64,000 nt of DNA from Halomonas sp. HAL1 (GCF_030544485.1 NZ_CP130610.1:3782001-3846000); one strand, 5' to 3'. Positions 31,655 through 41,929 are shown, numbered from the stretch's first letter. Notes: generated by a model from the sequence alone, not told the origin. A program made the numbers and translations.

Positions 31655-33199
31655 ATGCCGACTGCGAGGATTTGCATGCGACAGATCATCGAGGTCTTGC
31701 GCCTCAAGTACGAAGTAGGCCTGAGTCACGACCGCATTGCCCGCGCCTGCGGTCTCTCCAAAGGTGTGCTCGGCAAGTACGTCAGCCAGGCCCAGGCGAA
31801 GGGCATCACTTGGCCGTTGCCCGAGGATGCTGATGAGGCCTGGCTGGAAGTACGGCTGTTCCCCGTCAAGGCATCGCCCTCACGCTTTGCTGAGCCGGAT
31901 TACTTCCAGGTTCATCAGGAACTCAAGACCAAGGGCGTTACCCTGCAACTGCTCTGGGCCGAGCACACGGAACGCCACGGCGACAAGGCCTACCGCTACA
32001 GCCAGTTCTGCCATCATTACCGGCTCTGGCGAGGTTGGCAACGGCGCAGCATGCGCCAGGTTCACCGGGCCGGTGAGAAGGTCTTTATCGATTACTGCGG
32101 ACCGACCGTCCCGGTGGTGGATCCGAGCACCGGAGAGATGCGTCAGGCCCAGGTCTTTGTCGCCGTGCTTGGCGCTTCCAGTTATACCTTTGCCGAGGCC
32201 ACCCGGAGCCAGCGCCTGCCGGACTGGATCGCCTCCCACCAACGGATGCTGACGTTCTTCGGCGGGGTCCCCGCCTTATTAGTGCCCAACAACCTCAAGG
32301 CAGCGGTCACCAAGGCGGACCGATACACCCCGACGATCAACGAGACCTACGCTGACCTGGCTGCTCACTATCAGACAGCAGTGCTGCCTGCACGCCCTTA
32401 CAAGCCCAAGGACAAGGCAAAAGCCGAAGCCGCCGTGCTGTTGGTCGAGCGCTGGATCCTGGCCCGGTTACGGCACCAGACGTTCTTCTCCCTGGCTGAG
32501 CTGAACGCCGCCATCGCCGCGTTATTGCCAGCGCTGAACCAGCGCCCGTTCCAAGGGCGCACGGAGAGTCGCCAAAGCCTGTTCGATGCCCTTGACCGAC
32601 CGGCGCTACGCCCCCTACCCGCCACGCCCTACACCTACGCCGAGTGGCGTAAGGCACGCCCGGGCATCGACTACCATATCGAGATCGAGAAGCGGCTATA
32701 CAGCGTGCCCCACGCCCTGGTGGGGGTGAAGCTGGACGTTCGGGTGACCGACACGTCCGTGGAGGTGATGCACAAGGGACAGCGAGTGGCGCTACATCCC
32801 CGTCATGGTAAGGGCCGCTTCGTCACCCTGACGGAGCACATGCCCAAATCGCACCAGGCCCATCAGAACTGGTCACCGGGACGGTTCCTGAACTGGGCCA
32901 ATGACATCGGCCCCTGCACGCTGGGCGTGGTGCAGAAGCAGCTCAAGGATCGGCCTCATCCGGAACATGGTTACCGCGCCTGCCTGGGCCTTCTGAACCT
33001 TAGTCGGCGCTACAGTCGTGATCGCCTTGAGCAGGCCAGTGCCCGAGCGCTGGCCATCCACTCCGCCAGTTACCAGAGCATCACCTCGATCCTGAAGCAG
33101 GGGCTGGATCAGTTACCGCTGCCGGTGGCCGAGGAGCCACCGGAACTGACCGAGCTGCCGGTTCACACCAACGTTCGCGGCCCCCACTATTACCACTGA
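31655..33199 (+). CDS. istA: IS21-family transposase IstA, with Asn at the second catalytic position
   Basis: A 514-residue transposase with an N-terminal helix-turn-helix (LRLKYEVGLSHDRIARACGLSKG, about residues 15-37) and an rve catalytic core. The first catalytic Asp is D146 in VFIDYCGP and the Glu is E258 in KDKAKAEAAVLLVERW. The position normally Asp in the (V)PDNLK motif is Asn212 here (LVPNNLKAAV; codon AAC at 32288-32290), which may abolish cleavage. The start at 31655 follows GAGGAAG; the frame is open back to 31523 inside the terminal repeats. It overlaps no other gene and is followed 14 bases later by istB. Confidence 0.9.
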   Translation: MPTARICMRQIIEVLRLKYEVGLSHDRIARACGLSKGVLGKYVSQAQAKGITWPLPEDADEAWLEVRLFPVKASPSRFAEPDYFQVHQELKTKGVTLQLLWAEHTERHGDKAYRYSQFCHHYRLWRGWQRRSMRQVHRAGEKVFIDYCGPTVPVVDPSTGEMRQAQVFVAVLGASSYTFAEATRSQRLPDWIASHQRMLTFFGGVPALLVPNNLKAAVTKADRYTPTINETYADLAAHYQTAVLPARPYKPKDKAKAEAAVLLVERWILARLRHQTFFSLAELNAAIAALLPALNQRPFQGRTESRQSLFDALDRPALRPLPATPYTYAEWRKARPGIDYHIEIEKRLYSVPHALVGVKLDVRVTDTSVEVMHKGQRVALHPRHGKGRFVTLTEHMPKSHQAHQNWSPGRFLNWANDIGPCTLGVVQKQLKDRPHPEHGYRACLGLLNLSRRYSRDRLEQASARALAIHSASYQSITSILKQGLDQLPLPVAEEPPELTELPVHTNVRGPHYYH

Positions 33200-33213
33200 T
33201 CCCGGAGAAACGT

Positions 33214-33969
33214 ATGCTGACGTACAATACCCTCGATACCTTACGCCACCTCAAGCTGACGGGCATGGGCGATGCCCTGGAACAACAACGTGCTCAACCG
33301 GAAACGCATGACCTGGCGTTCGAGGAACGCCTGGCCCTGTTAGTGGATCGGGAGGTGCTGCACCGGGAAAACCGGCGGCTGGACCGGCTGCTCAAGGCCG
33401 CCCGCCTGCGCGTGCCGGCGTGCATCGAAGACATCGATTACCGCCATCCCCGGGGACTGGAACGCTCGCGTATGGCGGGCCTGGCGAGCAGCGACTGGAT
33501 CCGCCAGTCCCTGAACCTGTGCATCACCGGGCCTACCGGTTGCGGCAAGACCTGGCTGGCCTGTGCCCTGGGCAATCAGGCCTGCCGGCAAGGCCTCTCG
33601 GTGCGCTACCTGCGAGTGCCGCGCCTGTTCGAGCAGGTGCGCATCGCCCACGGTGATGGTAGCTACGGTCGGCTGATGAACCAGTTGCTGAAGACCAACC
33701 TGCTGAGCCTGGATGACTGGGGCATGCAGAAGATCACGGCGCAGCAGCGGCAGGACCTGATGGAAGTGATCGAAGACCGACACGGGCGGGGCTCCACCCT
33801 CATCGCCAGCCAGTTACCCACGGAGCACTGGCATGACTACATCGGCTCCGCCACGCTGGCAGACGCCATCATGGATCGGCTCCTGCACGGCGCTCACCGA
33901 CTCAATCTGAAAGGGGAATCACTGAGAAAAACCAACGCACAAAAAACGGAATCGGTTGACCCATCGTGA
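33214..33969 (+). CDS. istB: IS21-family helper ATPase IstB
   Basis: A 251-residue AAA+ ATPase that assembles on DNA and directs IstA to targets. Walker A is GPTGCGKTW (about 106-114), Walker B LLSLDDWG, with sensor motif LIASQLP and an arginine-rich C-terminal end. Size and motifs are normal for the family, so it looks intact. Start: GGAGAAACGT just before the ATG. It would be co-translated with istA. Confidence 0.93.
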   Translation: MLTYNTLDTLRHLKLTGMGDALEQQRAQPETHDLAFEERLALLVDREVLHRENRRLDRLLKAARLRVPACIEDIDYRHPRGLERSRMAGLASSDWIRQSLNLCITGPTGCGKTWLACALGNQACRQGLSVRYLRVPRLFEQVRIAHGDGSYGRLMNQLLKTNLLSLDDWGMQKITAQQRQDLMEVIEDRHGRGSTLIASQLPTEHWHDYIGSATLADAIMDRLLHGAHRLNLKGESLRKTNAQKTESVDPS

Positions 33970-34101
33970 CCGCTCAGCGTACAAAACTCTCTCCAGCGTG
34001 AAGGCCGTGTGCAAATCGGTCACGATCACCGGAATGACCGGTCACGTTCGCCGGAATACGCATGCACATTAGAAGACAGCGTGTCATCTACTTATCGCCG
34101 T

Positions 34102-35541
34102 AAACTTTCCACTGAAATGCAAACATTCTGACGTTTGCGAAAACGACGATTACTACGTTGATAAGACGCCCTTATTGAGCGCCTAGCCAATCAGAACAAG
34201 TACTATATTCTTCCCGGCCCAGGCGTTTTGGCAAGAGCCTACTACTGGTTCCCTTGCGCTGCCTATTGAAGGTAAAAAAGCCTTGTTTGAAAGTTTGTAT
34301 ATTCAAGATAAATGGGATTGGGGGACTACCTATCCAGTGGTTCGCTTGAGCTTTGGCAGTGGCGTTGTGCAAAGCCGCGCTGAGCTAGATGTGCACATCC
34401 GTGAGCAGCTGCGCACTGCACGGGGGCGCTTAGGCCGGTCTGTTGACCACAAGACCGATATTGCCGGTGAGTTTTAGACGCTGCTTCGTCAAGCGCACTC
34501 CAAAGCCAACCAGCGGGGGGCCTGACCGACAATTACGACAAGCTAATTTTGGATAATTTGCTCAACCTAGAGCTTGCCCAATAACTCCGAGAGGGATGGA
34601 AGAACTTATACAGCGTGTTCAAAGACGCTGACTCGCATCTTCAATTCGTCCTGCTCACTGTTATTTCCAATTTTAGTAAGGTCAGTTTATTTTCGGGATG
34701 AAACAATCTGAACGACATCACACTGGACGCGCCCTTTTCCGTTATTTGTGGCTATGCCGATACCATGTTTGCACCGGAGCTACTTGGATTGAACTGCGAA
34801 GTCACTCGCCCTGGTACAGAGACTACCGTTGGGGCGACCAGGAGGTAGCTGCTGTTAATACCTCGTTTGATGTACTGCTGTTACAGAAGTGCACATTCAG
34901 TCCTTACTGGTTCGAGTCTGCCATGCCAACATTTCTGGTGTACTTGCTTAAAGCGCGTGGCGTGTTTACGCTCAATTTGAGTCAACTTTAAACGGAAGCG
35001 GAGTTGCTGGGACGCTTTGATGTCGACCATATCGCCACGGAAGCGCTGCTTTTACCAAACAGGGTATCTCACGGTGCGTGCAGTAGAAGTACCAATGACA
35101 GGCTACTGGCTTTATACATTCGGCTACCTCAGTCACGAAGTTGAAACCGGCCTCAACTATGCCCTTTCGCGCTAGGCGTGCACGAGTATTCTAGAGAGCG
35201 ATTGACGTTGCTCCGCATCCTGCAGCAGCATGATATTATTGCTCTGGAAATGCATCTCATAGCGCTCAACGCCAGCGTGTTCTACAGCCACTTCGCTGCA
35301 TTGGGGTGAACGTTACAGTAGAAGACGAAGGTAGATATTAGCGTCGATTTTCACGACCATATCTGTCTATTTAAGTTCAAGGTGGTAGAACAGCTACCAA
35401 AAGGTAAAGCGCTTAAGCAGATTAAAAACAAAGGCTATGCTGATAGGCACCGCGCCTCTGTAAAACCCATCTATTCGATTGATGTAGAGTTTCAATCGTT
35501 GAGCGCAGCTTGTGGCCTTGGATATAGAAGAAATTGGGTAG
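34102..35541 (+). pseudogene. Decayed AAA-ATPase-like / PD-(D/E)XK nuclease-domain gene
   Basis: Several frames together spell out one protein of the AAA-ATPase-like plus DUF1703 type: MQTF then DVCENDDYYVDKTP (34118-34170), KKALFESLYIQDKWDWG and YPVVRLSFGSG (34270-34370), LYSVFKDADSHLQFVLL then DITLDAPFSVICGYADT (34610-34760), FDVLLLQKCTFSPYWFES (34865), FDVDHIATEALL, TGYWLYTFGYLSHEVETGLNYA, ASVFYSHFAALG, DISVDFHDHICLFKFKVVEQ and KQIKNKGYADRH. There are at least six frame changes or stops. The nuclease-core Glu of the usual LFEFK motif is Lys (LFKFK). It is an inactive relic; the family's function is unproven, though such genes are often found in accessory DNA. Confidence 0.8.
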
Positions 35542-35597
35542 CCGTTCAGCGCTAAGGAATCCTGCGCGATCTAATGAAAAAGTTCTATTCATCTTCT

Positions 35598-36021
35598 CGG
35601 TTATAAATGAGGGAATTACCTTAGCGGCGCCCGAAACGATTGACGACCTCTGGTCTATGGATTTTATGCATGACCAACTTAGTGATGGTCGTCGCAACCG
35701 CCTGCTGAGCGAGTTATCCAGACGCTAGACCAGATCATGGAATGGCGTGATAAGCCATACTCTGTTCGCTGTGATAACGGGCCAGAGTATATCAGCGATA
35801 ATCTAACAAAATGGGCGGAAAGTCGGAGTATTCAGCTAATTTTTATCCAGCTGGGAAAGCCTCAGCAGAATGCTTATATAGAACGGTGCGTTACAACCTG
35901 TTTAGCCCAATATCTGTTCAAAAGTATTAAAGAAGCTCAAGGTTACTCCACTAATCGGCTCTGGCTCTCCAATAACGAGCGCCCTCATATGGGGCTTAGC
36001 CTGGATTTCTCACAGGGATAA
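35598..36021 (+). pseudogene. IS3-family OrfB remnant with a misplaced IS end
   Basis: Broken copy of a transposase related to the one at 58328-59155. Recognisable pieces are [17 protein letters not shown] (35643-35694), [18 protein letters not shown] and GKPQQNAYIERCVTT, which contain the three catalytic acids, ending RLWLSNNERPHMGLSLD at 36005. About 40 residues between the first and second pieces are deleted and a stop interrupts them. An IS right-end-like sequence, CGGTTATAAATGAGGGAATTACC (35598-35620), lies in front of the gene fragment instead of behind it. Confidence 0.8.
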
Positions 36022-36092
36022 AAGAAAGCGGCTGAAAGTGTTAACGTTTCAGGGCCTTACACCAAAAACCAACACCAACAGCCGCTTCCAAA

Positions 36093-37393
36093 ATGGTACC
36101 TGAAAAAGTGACCTTCTCGCCACTCTCACGCCGGCAAATTGAAGCCGATTTTTCCGGCGGTCACCTCACCTCCGATGCCGGACTGCTCCTGCTACGGGAA
36201 GTCGATAAACAACATCGTCTGACGCACCGCTTGGCTTCAGTGATTCATGATCCACGGGCACCGGAACAGGTTCGTCACAAGCTCGACACCCTGGTTCGTC
36301 AGCGGGTGTTCGGTGTCACCGCGGGCTACGAAGATTTCAACGACCATGAAGCTCTGCGCTATGACCAGCTGCTCCAGACAGCGCTAGGTGAAGATAATGC
36401 TCTGGCAGGCAAGTCTACGCTGTGCCGGATAGAGCAGAACGCCGATCGACAAGCGATGGTGAAGGCCCATGAGTTGCTGTGGCACCACTTCATTGAACAG
36501 CATGACGCCCCCCCGAAGGAGATTGTGCTGGACTTTGATGGCACCGATATCCCTGTGCACGGTGAGCAACCCGGGAAGTTCTTTAACCGCTATTACGATC
36601 ACCACTGCTACTTCCCACTGTATGTCTTCTGTGGCCGCCATCTGCTAGTGAGCTATTTGCGCACCAGTGACCACAGCGACAGCCATCACAGCTGGGCCAT
36701 CCTGGCGTTACTGGTGCGCTTTATCCGCCAGTACTGGCCCGATACACGCATCGTGTTACGGGGGGATAGCCACTTTTGTCGCTCCCAGATGCTGAACTGG
36801 TGTGATCGGCATCATATCGACTACATCGTGGGCATCGGCAAGAACAGTCGGCTGCTCAAGGAGGTGGACGTCCCCATGATGCTGGTGCGCAAGACCCAGT
36901 GGGAGATGGGAGGTAAAGTGGCAAGACGTTCCGCTTCCAATATCAAGCACACTCCTGGAAGTATCCGCGCTGGGTGGTGGCCCGTCTGGAAGAAGGTGAA
37001 CTGGGCTCTAATCCCCGGTTTATCATTAGTTCCCGTTATGACGACGGCTTCAAGCTCTACTAAGAGCAGTACTGCGCTCGGGGCGACATGGAGAACCGGA
37101 TTAAGGATCAACAACTGAGCCTGTTTGCTGATCGTACCTCCGGCACGCACTGGTGGGCCAATCAGTGGCGGCTGATCTTGTCGGGCTTTGCCTATACGCT
37201 GTTCGAACGTTTACGAGCACACCTGAAAAAGACCCCCTTCGCGCGCATGAGCCCAAGCAACCTACGGCTAAAGCTCATCAAGGTGGGCGCGGTCATCATC
37301 CGCAACACGCGCCGAATCCGGGTGTTGATGAGTGACAGCTACCCCTATAAAACGGAACTATCCGATCTCATCAGACGGTTGGTGCCGAACTGA
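36093..37393 (+). pseudogene. IS1380-family transposase, frameshifted
   Basis: The N-terminal 290 residues are open (VTFSPLSRRQIEADFSGGHL, IVLDFDGTDIPVHG, IVLRGDSHFCRSQML) and match IS1380-type DDE transposases. Near 36932 the frame shifts by one base, after which the family sequence continues as FQYQAHSWKYPRWVVARLEEG to DDGFKLY, is cut by TAA at about 37062, and goes on through EQYCARGDMENRIKDQQLS to the end at 37393. The intact protein would be about 430 residues. One frameshift and one nonsense codon indicate a recent but dead copy. Confidence 0.88.
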
Positions 37394-38083
37394 ATGCGCG
37401 GGCGCCCCCGGCCCGACGCAATGGGGGAAAGGGGGAGGTGTGTTTGAACGAAGGAAAGAGGCTAAAAATTAAACCTTACCAATAGGCTTGTAGTGGTATG
37501 ACGGCCTGGAGGTGGTACTGGCTGAGGTGCTATGAGAAATCCGGGTTAGAGGGATTACTCCTCAACATAAACTGGCCGCGGTGGCCTGGAGCCTACTTTT
37601 GAACCCCTATAAAATGGAGGGATTACCCGGTAACGCTGGTAAAAAATGTCAAAGATTGGCACCGTAATTTGGGGCATAGCGGCCTCCAATCAAATGCCTT
37701 AGCTATAGCGAGCTCTTCTTTATGGCTCAACTCCGAACAAATCTCGACTTGAGATTGCCGTGTAAGGCAGCACCAGAGGCGCCGCTTTACACTAATTGAG
37801 CTATAATTCGCGGGCTAATGAAAAAAGTGCATTACCACATAAGCTCCTCCATAGCCATTTATCATTTCTATCTTCTGCCGGGTAAAGCGAAGCTTTCAAG
37901 GTACTCAAGGAGTAGTGGCTTGTTTAGATTGACTTTTAACACCATCTCTCATTGTGATATCTCCGATGAGGCCAATAATCAGCCACATGCACTTACTGAC
38001 TCCGTTATTCTATCGATGGAAAGTGAGTTTAAGGCTAAAAACATCCATACCCGGCCAAACTCCAGACCTGCTGAGATGACTCC
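37394..38083. other. Gap with IS-end debris and a tRNA-like relic
   Basis: No convincing gene. Near 37609-37628 a sequence (TATAAAATGGAGGGATTACC) resembles the right end of the IS3-family element at 57998-59197. At 37736-37816 lies a tRNA-like stretch. An open frame of 89 codons at 37818 that overlaps the next start by ATGA has no recognisable features. Confidence 0.5.
37736..37816 (-). other. Degenerate tRNA-like sequence
   Basis: Read on the minus strand, GCCCGCG is followed by TAGCTCAATTAGTGTAAAGC, close to a tRNA D-arm, then an anticodon-like loop (CTCTGGT) and a T-arm-like hairpin AATCT-CAAGTCG-AGATT. The 3' acceptor strand does not pair with GCCCGCG and the T-loop lacks the usual TTC, so it is at best a pseudo-tRNA. 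Confidence 0.3.
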
Positions 38084-39286
38084 ATGAATGTCTCGCCACG
38101 GGTCATCCTCCTGCTTGCCCTGGCCGGCTTCGCCAGCATGGCCTCAATGCGGGTCACCGACGCTATGCTGCCGGCGCTCTCCACCTCTTTCGATCGGCCA
38201 GTGGCCGACGTGGCTCAGAACATCACCGTCTTCGCCATCGCCTACGGCCTGATGCAACTGATCTACGGACCGCTGGGCGATCGCCACGGTGCGCTACGTG
38301 TCATCGGACTGGCGAGCTTGGCCTGCGCGCTGGGCACCCTGGGGGCGGCGTTCGCCGAGTCGCTGTCGTCCCTCTTGCTTTTCAGAGTGTTCGGCGGCGC
38401 TACCGCTGCGGCCATCATTCCGCTCTCCATGGCCTGGGTGGGCGACAATGTGCCCTACAAGACACGCCAGGTTACTCTGGTGCACATGCTTTCAGGCACG
38501 GTACTGGGGCTAACTTGCGGCCAACTGGCTGGGGGTATCTTAGCTGACACCCTTGGCTGGCAGTCGGCCTTCTTACTGCTTACAGGCCTGTTCCTGGTGT
38601 CCGGCTCCTTGCTGCTCGCCGCCCTGCACCGTTGGCCGGAATTGGCAGTGCGCAGCAAAGGGGAGCACATAGCCTTTCCGGTACGGCTCGCCAGCATTCT
38701 GAGGATCGCCAGAGCCCGCGACATCCTTGTGCTAGTCTTTCTCGAGGGAATCGCCACCTTCGGAGCGCTAGCCTTCACCGCCAGCCACCTCCATACTCGC
38801 CTCGGCACATCACTGACCCTAGCCGGGATAACGATCGCCCTTTTTGGAATCGGCGGTCTATGCTTCGCAGCCTTGGCCCGTCGGATAGTCGCCCTTCTGG
38901 GCGAGGCAGGCCTGGCCACTGCTGGGGGGGGGCTGATGGGTCTGGGTTTCATCGGCCTAGCCCTAGCCCCACTGACAGGGCTGGCCATGGCTGCAGCCTT
39001 CTGCGCCGGTCTGGGCTTTTATATGATGCATAGCACTTTGCAGACCAACGCCACTCAAATGGCGCCGGCTGCCCGTGGTACTGCCATGGCAGTGTTCGCC
39101 GGCTGCCTATTCCTTGGCCAGTCAGTGGGAGTCGGGCTCGGCGGGTTGTTGCTACCCATTGCTGGCAGCGCGGGAGTGCTGGTTATTGCTGGTGTGTGGC
39201 TTGCCGCTTTGGGTCTGTTATTTGGCCATCGGCTGCGTCAATGGCGCCATGCTGAGCACGAGTCCTCCACGATACCATCGGTGTAA
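38084..39286 (+). CDS. MFS transporter (DHA1-type, drug or metabolite efflux)
   Basis: A 400-residue major facilitator with twelve predicted helices. The loop 2-3 motif is YGPLGDRHGALRVI and the helix 4 region reads FRVFGGATAAAIIPLSMAWVGD, both typical of DHA1 drug:H+ antiporters such as Bcr/EmrD types. The high GC and intact frame contrast with the IS debris on both sides, so it is probably cargo that stayed under selection. The start ATG overlaps a spurious upstream frame; no strong ribosome site is seen. Substrate unknown. Confidence 0.85.
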   Translation: MNVSPRVILLLALAGFASMASMRVTDAMLPALSTSFDRPVADVAQNITVFAIAYGLMQLIYGPLGDRHGALRVIGLASLACALGTLGAAFAESLSSLLLFRVFGGATAAAIIPLSMAWVGDNVPYKTRQVTLVHMLSGTVLGLTCGQLAGGILADTLGWQSAFLLLTGLFLVSGSLLLAALHRWPELAVRSKGEHIAFPVRLASILRIARARDILVLVFLEGIATFGALAFTASHLHTRLGTSLTLAGITIALFGIGGLCFAALARRIVALLGEAGLATAGGGLMGLGFIGLALAPLTGLAMAAAFCAGLGFYMMHSTLQTNATQMAPAARGTAMAVFAGCLFLGQSVGVGLGGLLLPIAGSAGVLVIAGVWLAALGLLFGHRLRQWRHAEHESSTIPSV

Positions 39287-39399
39287 CAGTATCACGGAAC
39301 CGCCGCCACAAAAGATGCATTCAAACCCAAGTCGGGGCAGCTGGAGACACTTCTACGAACTTGCTCTGGGCATGCATGATCTCAGCAACCCATGCGGGT

Positions 39400-39830
39400 A
39401 ATACCGTTGACACGACACTCCTGATCATAATCGACATAGCCATCGGCTTGCAGGATGCCCCTGAAGTCGCCGAGCAGAGACACGAGCACACCGTCACTGC
39501 CTAGTGGGTCAAATGCAAAGAGTACGGACGGTTGTTTGAGCTGACCATCTTAGGTGGCCCACTTTTATTTATCTATTCATCCGATTGCGGCGTATTGATG
39601 TAAGTACCTGAAGCCAAGTTTCATCGGCCTGAAGATTATCGCTGCAGTTCTGCACTTCCCGTATTAAAGTGGTCAAGGATTTGAGCAAGTTGTCCAGGCG
39701 GATGATTCAATTTTCCATCTAGGTGCGGCTCCTCGTGTGAATCAAATGCCTGACCATCCCTACTTGTCGATACAGCAGTAATCCGTCAGCATATTTGGAA
39801 GTGATGAGGTAGGTAGTAGCGATGTGGACA
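39400..39830 (-). pseudogene. IS66-family transposase remnant
   Basis: Minus-strand translation gives LLGDFRGILQADGYVDYDQ (from about 39480 down to 39425) and, further upstream, pieces around GKLNHPPGQLAQILDHFNTG and LYRQVGMVRHLIH, all typical of IS66 TnpC. Frames change several times and catalytic parts are missing. Confidence 0.65.
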
Positions 39831-40459
39831 TGGTTCATTTGTCTAACCAGAGAACCCAACGGGACATGGGACTACCATGCCTCCTTCGGCTTGTTCAAAC
39901 TTCGTTTTTTCCTGATATCATTCAGGGTCTTTAAGCTGTGCAGGGATAAAGCAGCCATACTCTTTTGGCGCCAACAGGTAAATTGGTGATAGGTCAGTGA
40001 CTGCTATTGGCAAAAGACCATGCTGGCTAGGCCTGACGCCTGTCACTCAGTGATTTAGTGCTACTAAGTGCTACTAGTAGGTTTTAGGTTATTGCTGGGT
40101 CATGGCAGCTCCCTCACATTGATAATGATGGTGCCATTGTGAAAAGATCCGAACAGTAGCGATAGTGTCTATCTAAGGGGGGTTACGATACAAACACCGA
40201 CCACAAGTAACCTGATACTGTATTTGTGGCCGGTTAGGTGCGATGACACTCAGTTAAATAACTGTCGATGCCAGAGGTGTTACAGGCGCTGGTGAGATAC
40301 TAAATACAGTTTTCAACGATGATATCGACCAGTAGTTTAGCAAAACCCATGGCCCCGATGAGTATCCTGTCATAGAGCATCCACTACGGGCAGAGTCATT
40401 TTTCGTTTTACCGCCTCTCGCCCCCACCTTATTAAGCGCTTGTAAATAAATGGGCTTTT
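39831..40459. other. Non-coding stretch between IS66 debris and the TRAP operon
   Basis: No gene recognised. It includes a short direct repeat AGTGCTACTA (40060-40079) and probably more degraded insertion-sequence DNA. The last part is the 3' side of the dctM gene; no terminator hairpin with a T-run was found. Confidence 0.4.
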
Positions 40460-41929
40460 CTATTTCAGCATTGCATGAGGGATCCACATCGCGATCTGCG
40501 GGTACATCGCCACAAGGATCAAAACGAAGATCTGGATTGCCACGAAAGGAATGATACCTTTGTAGATTTCTGAAAGCCTCACCTCAGGCGGGGCTACTGC
40601 CTTCAGGTAAAATAGTGACGGCCCCATCGGTGGTGTCATGAAAGAGGTTTGCAGATTGATGGCCAGCATGATGGCGAACCAGTACGCCAGATCGGCCCGC
40701 GCAATATGATCTCCGAAATCCAGGCTTAGGATAATAGGCGCGAACACAGGCAGGACGATCAGCGTGATCTCGATCCAGTCAAAGAAGAACCCGAGAATGA
40801 AGACCAGAGCCAATACCATAATCAACAAATGCCAAGGGGTCAGATCCATTGCGGTCACGACATCAGTTATCAAGTGCTCTCCACCCAGAAGTCGGAATGT
40901 CAAGGCGAAGGCCGTTGCTGCAATAATGATCATGAAGATCATACCCGTCGTCAGCGAAGCTGCCCGGGTTGCATGAAGAGTCGTGGACCACCAGCCACGA
41001 TTCTCAGCGGCAAAGCGTGCAAGCGGACCTCCACGCACTTCGTTGGCCGTCGCCCCCTCAATTGCAAATCGTGTGTAGCTGAGCAACGTATAAATACCTG
41101 GTCGCACCAGGAATGCCAAAGCAAGCGAACCGGCGGCGCCAATCCCTGCGGATTCCGTTGGTGTGGCCCAACCAAACACGATCGAGCCCAGCACCAAGAA
41201 GATCAGGAGAAACGCCGGCACAAGCCCCACAAGTAAAGTAATTATCAGCTGCGCCCAGTTAGTACTCCCAGCCCGTTCCTTTATTGGAGGCGCCGCGCTC
41301 GGTGACAGAAAGCTGACCACAAGGATATAAATCAGGTAAAGCACGCCCAGCAGAAGGCCTGGCCCGAAAGCCGCCATGAACATGGTGCCGACAGAACGCG
41401 AAAGCAAGTCCGCGATGATGACCAACATGATCGAAGGTGGAATCAGGATACCCAGTGTACCCGAGGCAGCAATGGTTCCGGTCGCCAGACGGATCGAATA
41501 TTTTTTTTCCAGCATCACCGGTAACGCCAGCAGAGTCAGCATCACGACAGAGGCACCGACTATCCCGGTGGCTGCTGCGAGGATGATACCCAGCAGCGTC
41601 ACTGAGAGTGCCAATCCACCTGGCACCTGTTGGAGCGCACGGTTTAGGCTGTTCAGCATATCTTTGGCAACACCGGTCTTTTCAAGCACCAGCCCCATAA
41701 AGACAAACAGCGGTATCGTCGTCAGCGTCAGGTTCTCAGCTGCCCCGGTCCACATACGCTGCGTGATGGTGTAAAGCTGGATGGGAACCAACTCTCCCAC
41801 AGCAATGCCGATAAGACCGAAGGCAATACCAACGCCTCCCAGCACGAAGGCTACCGGAAAGCCGCTAAAAAGTAGTACAGCCATCGTGCCGAACATGAAG
41901 ATCGGCAGATATTCCACGAATATACTCAC
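40460..41929 (-). CDS. dctM: TRAP transporter large permease (DctM)
   Basis: A 489-residue large membrane subunit of a tripartite ATP-independent periplasmic transporter, with about twelve helices. Typical motifs are MFGTMAVLLFSGFPVAFVLGG at the start, ATGTIAASGTLGILIPPSIMLVI in the middle and MTPPMGPSLFYLKAVAP near the end. It is longer than the usual 425-440 because of a cytoplasmic insert around residues 300-330. Its start overlaps the dctQ stop (ATGA), so translation is coupled. With DctQ it takes up an organic acid or related compound, driven by the sodium gradient. Confidence 0.94.
   Translation of the reverse strand: MSIFVEYLPIFMFGTMAVLLFSGFPVAFVLGGVGIAFGLIGIAVGELVPIQLYTITQRMWTGAAENLTLTTIPLFVFMGLVLEKTGVAKDMLNSLNRALQQVPGGLALSVTLLGIILAAATGIVGASVVMLTLLALPVMLEKKYSIRLATGTIAASGTLGILIPPSIMLVIIADLLSRSVGTMFMAAFGPGLLLGVLYLIYILVVSFLSPSAAPPIKERAGSTNWAQLIITLLVGLVPAFLLIFLVLGSIVFGWATPTESAGIGAAGSLALAFLVRPGIYTLLSYTRFAIEGATANEVRGGPLARFAAENRGWWSTTLHATRAASLTTGMIFMIIIAATAFALTFRLLGGEHLITDVVTAMDLTPWHLLIMVLALVFILGFFFDWIEITLIVLPVFAPIILSLDFGDHIARADLAYWFAIMLAINLQTSFMTPPMGPSLFYLKAVAPPEVRLSEIYKGIIPFVAIQIFVLILVAMYPQIAMWIPHAMLK

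Larger units (their letters stand above)
31421..34066 (+). mobile_element. IS21-family element, full length
   Basis: About 2.65 kb with both ends: the left end reads TGCACTGCGTATTCCG (31421) and the right end, on the other strand, TGCATGCGTATTCCG (ending 34066). Each end carries several internal repeats of the ATCGTGACCG and ATTCCG type, which are the multiple transposase-binding sites of this family. Inside lie istA and istB in the normal order. No flanking duplication could be identified with confidence. Confidence 0.9.

Noticed and set aside
37818..38087. An 89-codon frame overlapping the MFS start by ATGA
   Set aside because: No ribosome site, no recognisable motif and mixed composition; the overlap is probably chance.
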